A stretch of DNA of 64,000 nt from Candidatus Nitrosopumilus sp. (GTDB taxonomy: Archaea > Thermoproteota > Nitrososphaeria > Nitrososphaerales > Nitrosopumilaceae): assembly GCA_028343855.1 (NCBI GenBank), contig JAOLZN010000004.1, forward strand, positions 1 to 64,000, given 5' to 3'. The notes beneath the pieces are model-generated. The model saw only the letters and a list, made by a program, of their open reading frames with translations. It did not search any database and was not told where the DNA came from. A program made the translations under genes and the position numbers. Shown piece by piece: positions 15,453-24,384 of this stretch (position 1 is the stretch's first letter; each line of letters starts with the position of its first letter).

Positions 15453-17515
15453 ACACCGATTGTATCAGATTCTTTGAGTTGTGTTCGCTTTCGTTTTAAT
15501 GCAGTAAAGATTCCAATAATCACAGCAATCCAAATAATACTAGAAAATACATTTGCAATGCTGACATACATGTATGGTGTTGCATCCATAATATTTTGTC
15601 GTAAAAGATCTGCCCTATTGTTAATATCCATCATGCCGGTGTGATATGCAGAATTATTTGGAGGAATTGTAGAAATTTCATTAACACTTACAATCATAGC
15701 GTCCACATTATTTTGAATTCTAAGGAAGTTTGTTGATTCAGTAGCAAAAATCCAAACAGGATTTTTAGAAATTATTTGACTATGAGTATCAGTAGTTTCA
15801 GGTAATTTTTCTAACAAAGGTTCCATATCTAATTGAATAGCAATGAGATGCGCACGAATGGTTTCTGGATCAGATGAACCAATTATTCCATCAAAATGAC
15901 CTCTAATCCTATCAAGAGGGTAAATATCAGAATTATAACCATTAATGGCCATAAATCCACCAAAAATTATCAATCCCAAAATTCCAACCATTGATAGTTT
16001 GTAAACAGTATTTGCCATTTTCTCTTTCTTCGTCATTTTACGTGGTTCACTTGATTTATTTCTTTTAAATTTTGTATGAGATAGGCTCATGTAGGCAATA
16101 AAGAAAAAGCCGATAGTTTGAATTGCAATAATTGGCACAAATACAGGATTATTTGAAAAGATTGCAATAAAAATTGCAAGTGTTCCATAAACACCAAAAA
16201 ATATTTCTAAAAGAGTTGTTTGTGTAAAAGGTAAATTGTATGCCTTACCTTTCCAATCATCTTCTTTTTTGATTATACCATATTTTGGAGTTCTAAGAAA
16301 TTCATTTTTCCTACCAAATACAGCATCAAATACTGCAACTGTATTGTTTACAGACATTCCAGCATTGTAAACTAACAATGCAGGCAGAAGTTTAGCTTTA
16401 GACTTCCAGGATTTACCGTACATATTTTGTATAATCAAAATGTATGCACCAGGCCCCATTGCAAGATATGTAGCAAATGTAATGATAGGTAGAAAACTAA
16501 CAACATAGAGATTAACTTGTCCAGCCAAAAGAATTGGTAATGCTAAAAATTGTATTAGCATTAATGGATAAACAATATGACGGGTTAATTGAACAAATGC
16601 CTGAATTTTTGCTTCAATTGAGATTTTACGTTTTACAGTAATATCAAAAAGTAATTTTGTTGCACATTGAATTGAACCTTTTGCCCAACGGAATTGCTGT
16701 CTTTTTGCAGCATTCATTTGTGCAGGTAATTCAGCATCAACTACAATGTCAGGTAAGAATACACATTTCCATCCTTTCATTTGTGCCCTGTAACTGAGAT
16801 CAAGATCTTCAACTAAAGTTGCAGTATGCCATCCTCCAGCATCCTCAATACAATCACGTTTCCAAATTCCTGCAGTTCCATTAAAATTCATAAACAAATG
16901 GGAATCACTTTTGGCCTTTTGTTCTATTAGAAAATGAAAATCAAGACTTAGTGCTTGTACTTGTGTGATTGTAGAATAATCTTCATTTACATGACCCCAA
17001 CGACATTGGATTAATCCAATATTTGGTTTGGAAAAATGAGGTATAGCTTTTTTGAGAAACCATGTTGGAGGGATAAAATCTGCATCAAATATTGCAACAA
17101 GTTCACTATCAGTAATTTGCATAGCGTATTTGAGAGCACCTGCTTTGTACCCCTTTCTTGTTCCTCTTCGTATATGCTCAATTTGAAATCCTTGAGTCTT
17201 GTAATAGTTTACAGTTTTTTCTAGTAAATCAACAGTATCATCATCAGAATCATCTAAAACCATTATGTTCATTTGGTTTTTAGGATAGTCCATAGCACAT
17301 ACCGCATCCACAAGTCTTTTTGCAACATATTTTTCATTGTATATTGGAAGTTGAATTGTGACAGAAGGCGTTCCTAAATCAATAGTTTTTGCAACTTTAT
17401 TTCTTTTATTTGCAAGAAAAACTAGATAATAGAAATTACAAGTGTATGCAGTAATCAAAATTGCGGAAATAATAAACAAATCAAATACTAATGCAGTGAA
17501 AGGATTTCCAGCCAT
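15449..17515 (-). CDS. Processive GT2 glycosyltransferase with extra extracytoplasmic domain
   Basis: A protein of 688 residues. A membrane segment near 12-32 leads into the GT2 domain: VLDDSDDDT, FDADF, VEDLDLSYR and the QQFRWAKGS motif (QxxRW) mark processive enzymes such as cellulose or hyaluronan synthases. Several membrane segments follow (LMLIQFLALPILLAG, FLPIITFATYLAMG, FVPIIAIQTIGFFF). Unusually, residues about 530-690 hold two more membrane segments around a roughly 120-residue soluble part (YPLDRIRGHFDGIIGSSDP ... NNRADLLRQNIMDATP), which would lie outside the cell. The product is probably a surface or extracellular polysaccharide; the sugar is not deducible. Confidence 0.85.
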   Translation of the reverse strand: MAGNPFTALVFDLFIISAILITAYTCNFYYLVFLANKRNKVAKTIDLGTPSVTIQLPIYNEKYVAKRLVDAVCAMDYPKNQMNIMVLDDSDDDTVDLLEKTVNYYKTQGFQIEHIRRGTRKGYKAGALKYAMQITDSELVAIFDADFIPPTWFLKKAIPHFSKPNIGLIQCRWGHVNEDYSTITQVQALSLDFHFLIEQKAKSDSHLFMNFNGTAGIWKRDCIEDAGGWHTATLVEDLDLSYRAQMKGWKCVFLPDIVVDAELPAQMNAAKRQQFRWAKGSIQCATKLLFDITVKRKISIEAKIQAFVQLTRHIVYPLMLIQFLALPILLAGQVNLYVVSFLPIITFATYLAMGPGAYILIIQNMYGKSWKSKAKLLPALLVYNAGMSVNNTVAVFDAVFGRKNEFLRTPKYGIIKKEDDWKGKAYNLPFTQTTLLEIFFGVYGTLAIFIAIFSNNPVFVPIIAIQTIGFFFIAYMSLSHTKFKRNKSSEPRKMTKKEKMANTVYKLSMVGILGLIIFGGFMAINGYNSDIYPLDRIRGHFDGIIGSSDPETIRAHLIAIQLDMEPLLEKLPETTDTHSQIISKNPVWIFATESTNFLRIQNNVDAMIVSVNEISTIPPNNSAYHTGMMDINNRADLLRQNIMDATPYMYVSIANVFSSIIWIAVIIGIFTALKRKRTQLKESDTIGV

Positions 17516-17566
17516 CTTTAGCTGCTCAAAAGTAGTAGTCGATATTTATAGTTGCAATAAATGCAA

Positions 17567-18514
17567 TTATTTTTGTTCATAAATTTTGATTGCTTGTGGA
17601 GGACAAACACCTTCGCATGCAAGACAAAAAATACAATCTAATTCTTTAGACATTAAGGGTTTTTGTTCAGATGCAGGATTTCCTGGAGAATCAAACCATT
17701 CGTAAACTCCAACTGGACAAGCTTCTAAACATCCACCATCGGCCACACAGATATCATAATCTACTGAAACAAATTCTCCCCATACACCCATTATTCCATT
17801 ACTGGTACCTTTACGACCCCAAGTTTTGATAGTGTATTCTGCAGCTTCGTATACAGCAGAAGGTTTCATTTTTGATTTGTAATCAACATCAATTGGTCCA
17901 GGTTTTGCACCATCTGGAATTTCTATTGATGCATCGTCTTCTTCTTCTTCATCATCTGTTGCTTCAATTGGTTTTGGTTTTGCACCAAGAACAATTTTTG
18001 CCAAAGGAGTTAATTCTTCTAATCTTTGAATGGCAGCAACTTCGGCAATTTTTTCAGTTTTTGCTAAATGTGAAATCATCTTATCTGCCAAAATAGTATT
18101 ACGTAAAATAGTATCAATTACCATTTTTGCAAAATGGTCTGCTTTCTTTCTATAATCTTTAACCCAATTTGGATCTCCAAATTTTTCAATTGGAAATACT
18201 TGATAAATAATATCAACAACTTCGCCAGTTACAATTTCTACGGTAACAGACAAATCAACTTCTTCATATCCTTTCTCATCAGGATCATCCATGTTTTGTT
18301 CTTTCCAACGGTATGTAGCGTAAATTCTATCTGCATACATGTCCATTTCAAATGCCTTTTTCAAACCATCATGGACAGATTTTAGTTCAACAGGATCCTC
18401 GAGTTTAATTGGTAATCGATATAATCCGAGTTTAAAACCGTGTAATGGATAAACACCGCGTTTTGCAGTAGGAGCCTCCATTGACCATACCCGATCTTTT
18501 AATAGTAATGACAT
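17567..18514 (-). CDS. Ferredoxin-domain protein with long N-terminal extension
   Basis: A protein of 315 residues. The last 90 residues match the seven/eight-iron ferredoxins of Sulfolobus type: CVADGGCLEACPVGVYEWFDSPGNPASE, then CIFCLACEGVCPPQAI. The second cluster has CxxCxxCxxxCP; the first has C-x5-C-x3-CP, the spacing seen where a [3Fe-4S] or modified cluster sits. The N-terminal 210 residues are a separate unknown region with an acidic linker (ATDDEEEEDDASIEIPDGAKPGPIDVD). The zinc-binding histidines of Sulfolobus ferredoxin are not seen. It ends an operon with rhodanese and the 103-aa protein, suggesting sulfur or electron-transfer chemistry. Confidence 0.85.
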   Translation of the reverse strand: MSLLLKDRVWSMEAPTAKRGVYPLHGFKLGLYRLPIKLEDPVELKSVHDGLKKAFEMDMYADRIYATYRWKEQNMDDPDEKGYEEVDLSVTVEIVTGEVVDIIYQVFPIEKFGDPNWVKDYRKKADHFAKMVIDTILRNTILADKMISHLAKTEKIAEVAAIQRLEELTPLAKIVLGAKPKPIEATDDEEEEDDASIEIPDGAKPGPIDVDYKSKMKPSAVYEAAEYTIKTWGRKGTSNGIMGVWGEFVSVDYDICVADGGCLEACPVGVYEWFDSPGNPASEQKPLMSKELDCIFCLACEGVCPPQAIKIYEQK

Positions 18515-18550
18515 CTGTTTTTCATGAGTAGAATTTAGTTAAAAACGTTA

Positions 18551-18862
18551 TCAGTCTTCATCTTGAGGGCAAGTTAGTTCTCTAAGTTCAGAGTACTTTT
18601 TTTCCATGGCTTCTGCATGAACTAAAACAGTAGATAGATCATAGGAATCTTTAGAAAAATACCAGCGAATTGGAACCCAATGTCCAATTCCATCCATATC
18701 ATGGATCATGCCTTTGTCAGATTCAACTTTTAGATTTTCATCAACAGATGTTTCTTTAATTTCCAATCCCCGCTTAGTTTTATCTTCTAGAATTAAACTA
18801 GTATTGCCATCTTTAATGAAATAGAAAGAACCCTTCTCAAGAATTGGAAGATCTAAAAGCAA
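18551..18862 (-). CDS. Hypothetical protein between rhodanese and ferredoxin genes
   Basis: A protein of 103 residues, mainly beta-type sequence (GSFYFIKDGNTSLILEDKTKRGLEIKETSVDENLKVES), then HWVPIRWYFSKDSYDLSTVLVHAEAMEKKYSELRELTCPQDED. One cysteine near the end. It starts one base after the rhodanese stop, so it is translated in the same operon. No family recognised. Confidence 0.7.
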   Translation of the reverse strand: MLLDLPILEKGSFYFIKDGNTSLILEDKTKRGLEIKETSVDENLKVESDKGMIHDMDGIGHWVPIRWYFSKDSYDLSTVLVHAEAMEKKYSELRELTCPQDED

Positions 18863-18863
18863 T

Positions 18864-19709
18864 TTATTTTTCCACAGGATTACCTATCATGTTACCCCAT
18901 TCAGTCCAAGAACCATCATAATTCCTAACCTTTGGATAACCAAGTAGATATTTTAAAACAAACCAACTGTGAGAAGAACGTTCACCAATTCTACAATAAC
19001 AAATTACATCCTTATCAGGTGTCACACCTTTTGTTTCATAATTTTGTTTTAATTCCTCAACTCCTTTGAATGTTCCATCAGCATCATTAACAGCTGTAGC
19101 CCACGGAATATTATTTGCATCAGGAATGTGTCCACCTCTTTGTGCATGCTCCATAGGATATTCTGGAGGAGCTGTAATTTGACCAGAAAATTCTGCAGGG
19201 GATCTTACATCAACCATAACAGTATCCTCTTTTCCAATTCCTCTACTCACATCAAACAGATATGCTCGTAATCCTTCATCAGGTGGTTGTGCAACATATT
19301 GAGATGGTGAAATTTGTGGTTCATCAGTAGTATAATCACGATTTTCTAATTCCCATTTTTTTCGTCCACCATTCATAATCTTTAGATTTTCATGGCCATA
19401 AATTTTGAAAACCCAGAAAACAAATGCTGCAAACCAATTATTGAAATCACCATAAAGAATTACTTCAGTATCAGCAGTGATTCCATTTTTAGACATTAAT
19501 GCTTCAAATTCTTTTTTACTAATTATATCTCGAGTTACAGGATCATTGATATCACGTTTCCACCAAATTAGACTTGCATCATTAATGTGGCCTTTTTGAT
19601 ATCCATTAACAGGATCATAATCAACTTCAACTAATTTTCTGCTTTCATTTGGAGGGTTTTGAGATAACCATTCAGTATCAACTAAAACTTCAGGATGTGC
19701 GTAACTCAT
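18864..19709 (-). CDS. Two-domain rhodanese sulfurtransferase
   Basis: A protein of 281 residues with two rhodanese-like halves. The N-terminal half (VDTEWLSQNPPNESRKLVEVDYDP ... GHINDASLIWWKRDIND) is the inactive type. The C-terminal half has VMVDVRSPAEFSGQ and the active-site loop CRIGERSSHSW with the catalytic cysteine. The family moves sulfane sulfur from thiosulfate or mercaptopyruvate to acceptors. Loop CRxGxR favours thiosulfate, but that is a weak guide. First gene of the sulfurtransferase-ferredoxin operon. Confidence 0.9.
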   Translation of the reverse strand: MSYAHPEVLVDTEWLSQNPPNESRKLVEVDYDPVNGYQKGHINDASLIWWKRDINDPVTRDIISKKEFEALMSKNGITADTEVILYGDFNNWFAAFVFWVFKIYGHENLKIMNGGRKKWELENRDYTTDEPQISPSQYVAQPPDEGLRAYLFDVSRGIGKEDTVMVDVRSPAEFSGQITAPPEYPMEHAQRGGHIPDANNIPWATAVNDADGTFKGVEELKQNYETKGVTPDKDVICYCRIGERSSHSWFVLKYLLGYPKVRNYDGSWTEWGNMIGNPVEK

Positions 19710-19798
19710 GATATCATAGATTCACATTCATACTTAATTGTTTTTACAAATGTGCGTAAAAATATCATTTTTATGTAAATCAATTCAAAACAACATAC

Positions 19799-20614
19799 TT
19801 GAAACTAGAAAATGTAGCCGTTGTAAGTAAGGTTGGAAATAAGGATTCAGAAAAAGCTGCAAGGGATGTTACAAAAAAATTACTAGCAAAAAAAGCAGCA
19901 GTGTACACAATTTCGCCAGTTAGTGTAGAAGGTGCAAAGCAAATGGAGACACTTGAGGAAATTAAAAAGGTGAAATTAGATTTAGTGATTACATTAGGTG
20001 GAGACGGAACAACATTACGAGTTTTTCGAAATTTAGAAAATGAAACTCCAATTTTGACAATTAATGTTGGAGGGAATAGAGGAATTTTAGCAGAAATTAC
20101 AATTGAAGAAATTGATGAAGCAATAAATGAAATTTTAGAAGATAATTTCTTTTTAGATAAAAGAACTAGAGTGACAGCAGTGTGTGGTGGAGAAGAGTTC
20201 CCCCCAGCATTAAACGAGATTTACATTAGTAGGGCAAACCTAACTAAAACTGCTGAAATTGAAATTAAGTTTCAAAATGATACAGTAAAACAAAAAATGG
20301 ACGGAGTAATCATTGCGACACCAAGTGGATCAACGGGGCACTCATTTTCATTAGGAGGTCCAATATTGCACGAAAGTTTAGATGTTTTAATCATAACACC
20401 AGTTGCACCAGTTTACAGATTAGCATCATTAGTTGTTCCAGATGAGAAAATTGAAATTATTTCTTCACATGATTGCAACATAGCAATAGATGCTCAAGTT
20501 GTAAAATCAGCAGGGTATGAAGAACCAATAATTATTAAAAAATATAAAAGTCCAGCAGTTTTCATTAGGTTGAAAAAAAGAGGTCTAAGACAAATGAGTA
20601 AACTTGGATTTTAG
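19799..20614 (+). CDS. nadK: NAD kinase
   Basis: A protein of 271 residues from a TTG start (LENVAVVSKVGNK). The GGDGTTLRVFR motif (NAD kinase GGDG) and IATPSGSTGHSFSLGGPI (substrate-binding NE/D and TPTGST-like loop) are clear. It phosphorylates NAD to NADP using ATP or polyphosphate. It overlaps the next gene by 11 bp. The TTG start is supported by homologous length and no earlier in-frame ATG. Confidence 0.93.
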   Translation: MKLENVAVVSKVGNKDSEKAARDVTKKLLAKKAAVYTISPVSVEGAKQMETLEEIKKVKLDLVITLGGDGTTLRVFRNLENETPILTINVGGNRGILAEITIEEIDEAINEILEDNFFLDKRTRVTAVCGGEEFPPALNEIYISRANLTKTAEIEIKFQNDTVKQKMDGVIIATPSGSTGHSFSLGGPILHESLDVLIITPVAPVYRLASLVVPDEKIEIISSHDCNIAIDAQVVKSAGYEEPIIIKKYKSPAVFIRLKKRGLRQMSKLGF

Positions 20615-21080
20615 AATTTTAGATGCAAGTGCATTTTATGCAGGAGTTCCATTTAGATCATCAGAAGATTGCTACACAACATCCCTTGTTTATGATGAAA
20701 TACAACATATTAAGAAAAATCATGATGCACTTGGAACATTACTTGAGACAAACAGGCTAAAAATTAGAGAACCAGATACGCAGTCAACTCAGGCTGCAAT
20801 TAAAGCAGCAAAGGAGACAGGGGATTTCCCACAATTATCAAAACAAGATATTTCAATTATTGCATTAGGTATGGAAACAAAGGGACAAATCATTACAGAT
20901 GATTTCGCAATTTCAAATGTGGGAAAAAATTTAGGATTAAACATTGCACCAATAATGACAAAAGGAATCAAGGATGTTGGTAAATGGATTCATTATTGTC
21001 CAGGGTGTAAAGCAAGTTATCAGAGTGGAAAAGAATGTAATATTTGCGGTACTGCATTAAAACGAAAATTACTCAAATAA
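20604..21080 (+). CDS. nob1: Nob1-like PIN endoribonuclease with zinc ribbon
   Basis: A protein of 158 residues from a TTG start overlapping the NAD kinase stop. The PIN domain shows LDASAFYAG (first Asp), TTSLVYDEI, and LSKQDISIIALGMETKGQIITDDFAISN (further acidic residues). A C-terminal zinc ribbon (YCPGCKASYQSGKECNICGTALKRK) is the Nob1 hallmark. Nob1 cuts the 3' end of 16S rRNA in the final step of small-subunit maturation. Confidence 0.9.
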   Translation: MDFRILDASAFYAGVPFRSSEDCYTTSLVYDEIQHIKKNHDALGTLLETNRLKIREPDTQSTQAAIKAAKETGDFPQLSKQDISIIALGMETKGQIITDDFAISNVGKNLGLNIAPIMTKGIKDVGKWIHYCPGCKASYQSGKECNICGTALKRKLLK

Positions 21081-21093
21081 CAATTGCAAAAGA

Positions 21094-21912
21094 TTATTGT
21101 TGTGAAATATAAAATACAACACTAACATTTGTGGAAATTTCTTCATCACCAGACATTATTGGAGAAGATTTCATGGATGATTCTGCAAATCCATCAAAGG
21201 ATGCTCGCATTGGACTATCATAGTAAGGAACTACATTATCATGAATTACTACAGATTTTACTCCAACAATTTTTTGTTTTAATGGAACAAGTGCTTTTTC
21301 TGCTTTTTGAGTTGCATCATTTATTGCATCAGCAATCAAGTCATCACTAATTTTTTCTAATTTATTATCAGATAATTGAAAAGAAACATCATTAACGCGA
21401 TTAGCTCCAGAAGAAACAGCTACATCAATAATATCACCAGCAGAATCAATTTTTTCCGTTTGAATTGACAAAATATTTGAAACTCGATATCCATTTACAA
21501 TTTGTTGCCAATTTCCATCGGAATCTTCTATGTTATCGTATAATGGATAAATCGAAAAATTTGATGTTTGTATATCATCTTTAGAAATTCCAGAATCAGA
21601 TAGGGAAGATATTACAGAATTTAATGAATTGGAGTTTTCAGATAGGGATTCATTAGCAGTTTTGGCTACAGATTCAACTCCCAGTACAATAATCAAAGTA
21701 TCAGGGCTTGATGAGGCTGTAGCAGTACCTGAAACAGAGATGGTTTGTTCAGAAGGATCATATTTTTTCAGCCATTCATAAATTAATTCTTCAGGAATAT
21801 CATCTTCATTAACTTGAGATTCAACCTGATTATCACTTTGAGTTAAAGTTACAGCAAAAGCTAAAACAAAGATTACACCAATTACAACTGCAATATTTAC
21901 TCGATTATCCAT
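21094..21912 (-). CDS. SIMPL-domain (DUF541) exported protein
   Basis: A protein of 272 residues with one N-terminal hydrophobic segment (VNIAVVIGVIFVLAFAVTL) that acts as signal anchor. The rest fits the SIMPL domain: ISVSGTATASSSPDTLIIVLGVESVAKTANESLSENS near 60-95, a middle GYRVSNILSIQT, and ATQKAEKALVPLKQKIVGVKSV. The family is found in envelope proteins of unclear function. Single gene, facing nob1. Confidence 0.85.
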   Translation of the reverse strand: MDNRVNIAVVIGVIFVLAFAVTLTQSDNQVESQVNEDDIPEELIYEWLKKYDPSEQTISVSGTATASSSPDTLIIVLGVESVAKTANESLSENSNSLNSVISSLSDSGISKDDIQTSNFSIYPLYDNIEDSDGNWQQIVNGYRVSNILSIQTEKIDSAGDIIDVAVSSGANRVNDVSFQLSDNKLEKISDDLIADAINDATQKAEKALVPLKQKIVGVKSVVIHDNVVPYYDSPMRASFDGFAESSMKSSPIMSGDEEISTNVSVVFYISQQ

Positions 21913-21967
21913 AAATTTTCTTAAAGCATATACTATAAAAATTCATGAAATAAAATGACAGTAATAG

Positions 21968-22648
21968 TTATGTCAGTGTCTTTTGGTTACTTTCTTTTTG
22001 AAGTTTATTTTTAGTAGTCAACATATTTTTAATTTTTTTTGCACGAGCCTCACCTAACCCTTCAACTTTTGCCAATTCAGAAGTGGTTGCACTAAAAACT
22101 TTCAACGGAGTACCAAATTTTTCAAGCATTCTAACTGCAAATTTTTCACCAATTCCAGGTAAACTACAAAGTGTAGATAATTGCTGAGTTTCTAAATTAG
22201 ATGATTTTTTTATTTTTTTCAAATAAGGTCCTGTTGGTCCATCTTTTTTAGAACACATTGAAACCAATAATTTAGCAGTATGAGATGCACTAGGAGTTGG
22301 AATTATTGGAATTTTAAATTCTAATGTAACTCTAGATAGAGCACCATAGAAAACTAAAGGGTTATCAGTAATTTCTTCAATTTCATCAACATTACCTTCT
22401 ATCAAAACAATTGGATGTGCAAAATGTTCTTTTAATCTAGTACATTGATCATATAGTCGGCCATCAAAAACTGAAGCCATTAAATCCTTGATACTTTTTC
22501 TTTCAACAATAGTTTCAGGTGCAACAATATAGTCACCGATAGGAAGAGTTTTCATTTCAACACCCATGCCAACAGCTTTGAGTAAGTCAGGAATTCCACT
22601 TTTTCGTTCTCGTTCGTCTACAATAATTCGAAGATTTTCTAATTTCAC
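21968..22648 (-). CDS. xpf: XPF/ERCC4-type nuclease, short crenarchaeal form
   Basis: A protein of 226 residues. The ERCC4 nuclease domain has IVDERERKSGIPDLL, GDYIVAPETIVERKSIKDLMASVFDGRLYDQ (the V-ERK-xxx-D active site) and a C-terminal pair of helix-hairpin-helix motifs (LCSLPGIGEKFAVRMLEKFG; VEGLGEARAKKIKN). There is no helicase domain, so it is the short form that works with PCNA in flap and 3'-flap cleavage. It follows the prefoldin/exosome operon on the same strand with a 53-bp gap. Confidence 0.92.
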   Translation of the reverse strand: MKLENLRIIVDERERKSGIPDLLKAVGMGVEMKTLPIGDYIVAPETIVERKSIKDLMASVFDGRLYDQCTRLKEHFAHPIVLIEGNVDEIEEITDNPLVFYGALSRVTLEFKIPIIPTPSASHTAKLLVSMCSKKDGPTGPYLKKIKKSSNLETQQLSTLCSLPGIGEKFAVRMLEKFGTPLKVFSATTSELAKVEGLGEARAKKIKNMLTTKNKLQKESNQKTLT

Positions 22649-22701
22649 AAATACCAGTTATAATGAATTGTTAATATCTTATATGAAATAGGTCCTAAAG
22701 A

Positions 22702-23097
22702 TTATTTTCTAGGATTATCTTCAGGGGCAGTTGGAGGCGGAGGTGTAGCACCACTTTTCATCATTTCAGTGATTTTTGACTCTTGTTCTTTGAGGGTTTC
22801 TTTTACACGAACTTCTTGTTTTTCAAGAACAGTTGATCTAGTTTTTGCTAATTCAATTTTTTCTTCTAATTCATCAACAAGTGTTTTTTTATCAGATTTA
22901 ATCAAAACTGTTCCAGCTTGTTTAAACACAGAATCAGCTTCAGCAATTTTCTTTAATTCCTCAAGAGCTTTTTCAGTTTCTGCTTTTTCCATTTCCAAAT
23001 GTTGTCTTTGAGTCATAATAGATTGTAAATTTTGTTGAGATTGTTGTAATTTTCCAATTTGTTCTTGAAGCCATGGTGGCATTTGTGGAGAAGACAT
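22702..23097 (-). CDS. pfdB: Prefoldin beta subunit
   Basis: A protein of 131 residues with two long amphipathic helices around a short beta hairpin (VFKQAGTVLIKSDKKTLVDELEEKIELAKTR), the six-fold prefoldin beta pattern. Prefoldin hands unfolded proteins to the thermosome. The tail is proline-rich (SGATPPPPTAPEDNPRK), longer than usual. Last gene of the exosome-KEOPS operon; the alpha subunit is at 51004. Confidence 0.92.
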   Translation of the reverse strand: MSSPQMPPWLQEQIGKLQQSQQNLQSIMTQRQHLEMEKAETEKALEELKKIAEADSVFKQAGTVLIKSDKKTLVDELEEKIELAKTRSTVLEKQEVRVKETLKEQESKITEMMKSGATPPPPTAPEDNPRK

Positions 23098-23120
23098 GAA
23101 TATTTAGAAAATTAATCTGA

Positions 23121-23366
23121 TTATATCTTTACCGATTCAATTGTATCATAACTAGCTTGAATTAGTCGAAGGGTAGAATTCAGGTTTGCTCTAAGATGGG
23201 CAATTTGATCAGTTTCAGCAGAAATTACAAGTTTTTTCTCTAATTCAATCTTGGTTTTAACAGGATTTTCAGGATAAAACTCATTATCAGTATTTACAGA
23301 ATCAAAAATTGCACTAGTTTTATCTTTAGCATCTACAGTAATTTTTGCACTATAGTTTAATGTCAT
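23121..23366 (-). CDS. pcc1: KEOPS subunit Pcc1
   Basis: I start at MTLNYSAKITVDAK (23366), giving 81 residues, because the longer ORF would run through the L37Ae gene; the true start overlaps it by 17 bp. The C-terminal LRANLNSTLRLIQASYDTIESVKI is the Pcc1 signature. Pcc1 dimerises in the KEOPS complex that makes t6A37 in tRNA. Its place beside exosome and L37Ae genes is the usual archaeal arrangement. Confidence 0.88.
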   Translation of the reverse strand: MTLNYSAKITVDAKDKTSAIFDSVNTDNEFYPENPVKTKIELEKKLVISAETDQIAHLRANLNSTLRLIQASYDTIESVKI

Positions 23367-23562
23367 ATGCAGTTCCAGCAACCTTATAGCCACATTTCTT
23401 ACAAGACCAAATTCCAACAGCATCTCTACCAAAGCTTTGTGAACCACATTCTGGACAATTTCTTTTTTGTTTTAATGTAAAGTGAACTTTGGTGTATTGT
23501 TTTCTTAGTTTAATTCCGTAACGGGCACCTAAACCTTTTAGTGATTTCTTTGCCTTAGCCAT
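23350..23562 (-). CDS. rpl37ae: Ribosomal protein L37Ae (eL43)
   Basis: A protein of 70 residues with a zinc ribbon CPECGSQSFGRDAVGIWSCKKCG (two CxxC pairs). The start AKAKKSLKGLGARYGIKLRKQ is typical. It sits one base after the Rrp42 stop and overlaps pcc1, in the exosome operon. Confidence 0.94.
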   Translation of the reverse strand: MAKAKKSLKGLGARYGIKLRKQYTKVHFTLKQKRNCPECGSQSFGRDAVGIWSCKKCGYKVAGTAYDIKL

Positions 23563-23563
23563 T

Positions 23564-24382
23564 TTATTGACTCTCCTGTTGGGATGATTTTAATTGTTCT
23601 CTGATCTTTGTGCCCACTTTTACAGATAATTCTCCACATTGATTAATTTCATCTTGTGTAAATCCATCACTGCCACCTTTTTGTAATGCAACAATATTTC
23701 CATCAGAGTCTGTAGTTATGGTAATTCTTGAATCCATACTTTCCCATTCATCACCATTAGGATCAACAACAATGTAATTTCCAATTTTTCCCATTGTTAC
23801 AGATACAGGAATTGTGTTTACAGGTAACGGTTTGTCTCCACCCTCAACAACTGAAGGTTGGTCATCAACCATCTCCCATGTTGGGGTTTTTGATGTAAGT
23901 AAAGCAGCAGTTGCAGCATAAGAGCATGCATCAAAGAGATTTCCATCATAATCAATTGCCACGACATCGGCAAATACACCAACTACAGATTTGTCTTTTT
24001 CAATTACTAAATCAGAAACATCAACCATATGACTTTCTCTAATTCCCCTATCAACAACTCTTGCCAATTCAATAACAGGGGCTTGTGGAGGTCCAGTTTC
24101 AACAGTTGGATGTGAAAGTGGTAATAGTTCAGCAGTACACATGAACATGCCTTTGTCACCAACATCTGGGAAAGGTTTGTCTGGTTGGATTTTTACTCCA
24201 CATAAAACTTGGGTATCACCAAGGTAAACTCTTGCAGAACCATTTGCTTTAGGAATTGCGTTAATTTCAATGCAGATTTTTCTTGGCTCATCTAGTGCTC
24301 TTCCGTCAACTCTTTTTCCTTGTTCTAATAACTCAAGAATTTGAGCCTTTTTTAATTGATCAATAACTGAAACACTTGTCAT
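23564..24382 (-). CDS. rrp42: Exosome core subunit Rrp42
   Basis: A protein of 272 residues of RNase PH fold (GKRVDGRALDEPRKICIE, NGSARVYLGDTQVLCGVKI, LPLSHPTVETGPPQAPVIELARVVDRGIRE). Rrp42 is the non-catalytic partner that alternates with Rrp41 in the hexameric ring of the archaeal exosome. Two bases separate it from rrp41. Confidence 0.93.
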   Translation of the reverse strand: MTSVSVIDQLKKAQILELLEQGKRVDGRALDEPRKICIEINAIPKANGSARVYLGDTQVLCGVKIQPDKPFPDVGDKGMFMCTAELLPLSHPTVETGPPQAPVIELARVVDRGIRESHMVDVSDLVIEKDKSVVGVFADVVAIDYDGNLFDACSYAATAALLTSKTPTWEMVDDQPSVVEGGDKPLPVNTIPVSVTMGKIGNYIVVDPNGDEWESMDSRITITTDSDGNIVALQKGGSDGFTQDEINQCGELSVKVGTKIREQLKSSQQESQ

Positions 24383-24384
24383 TT

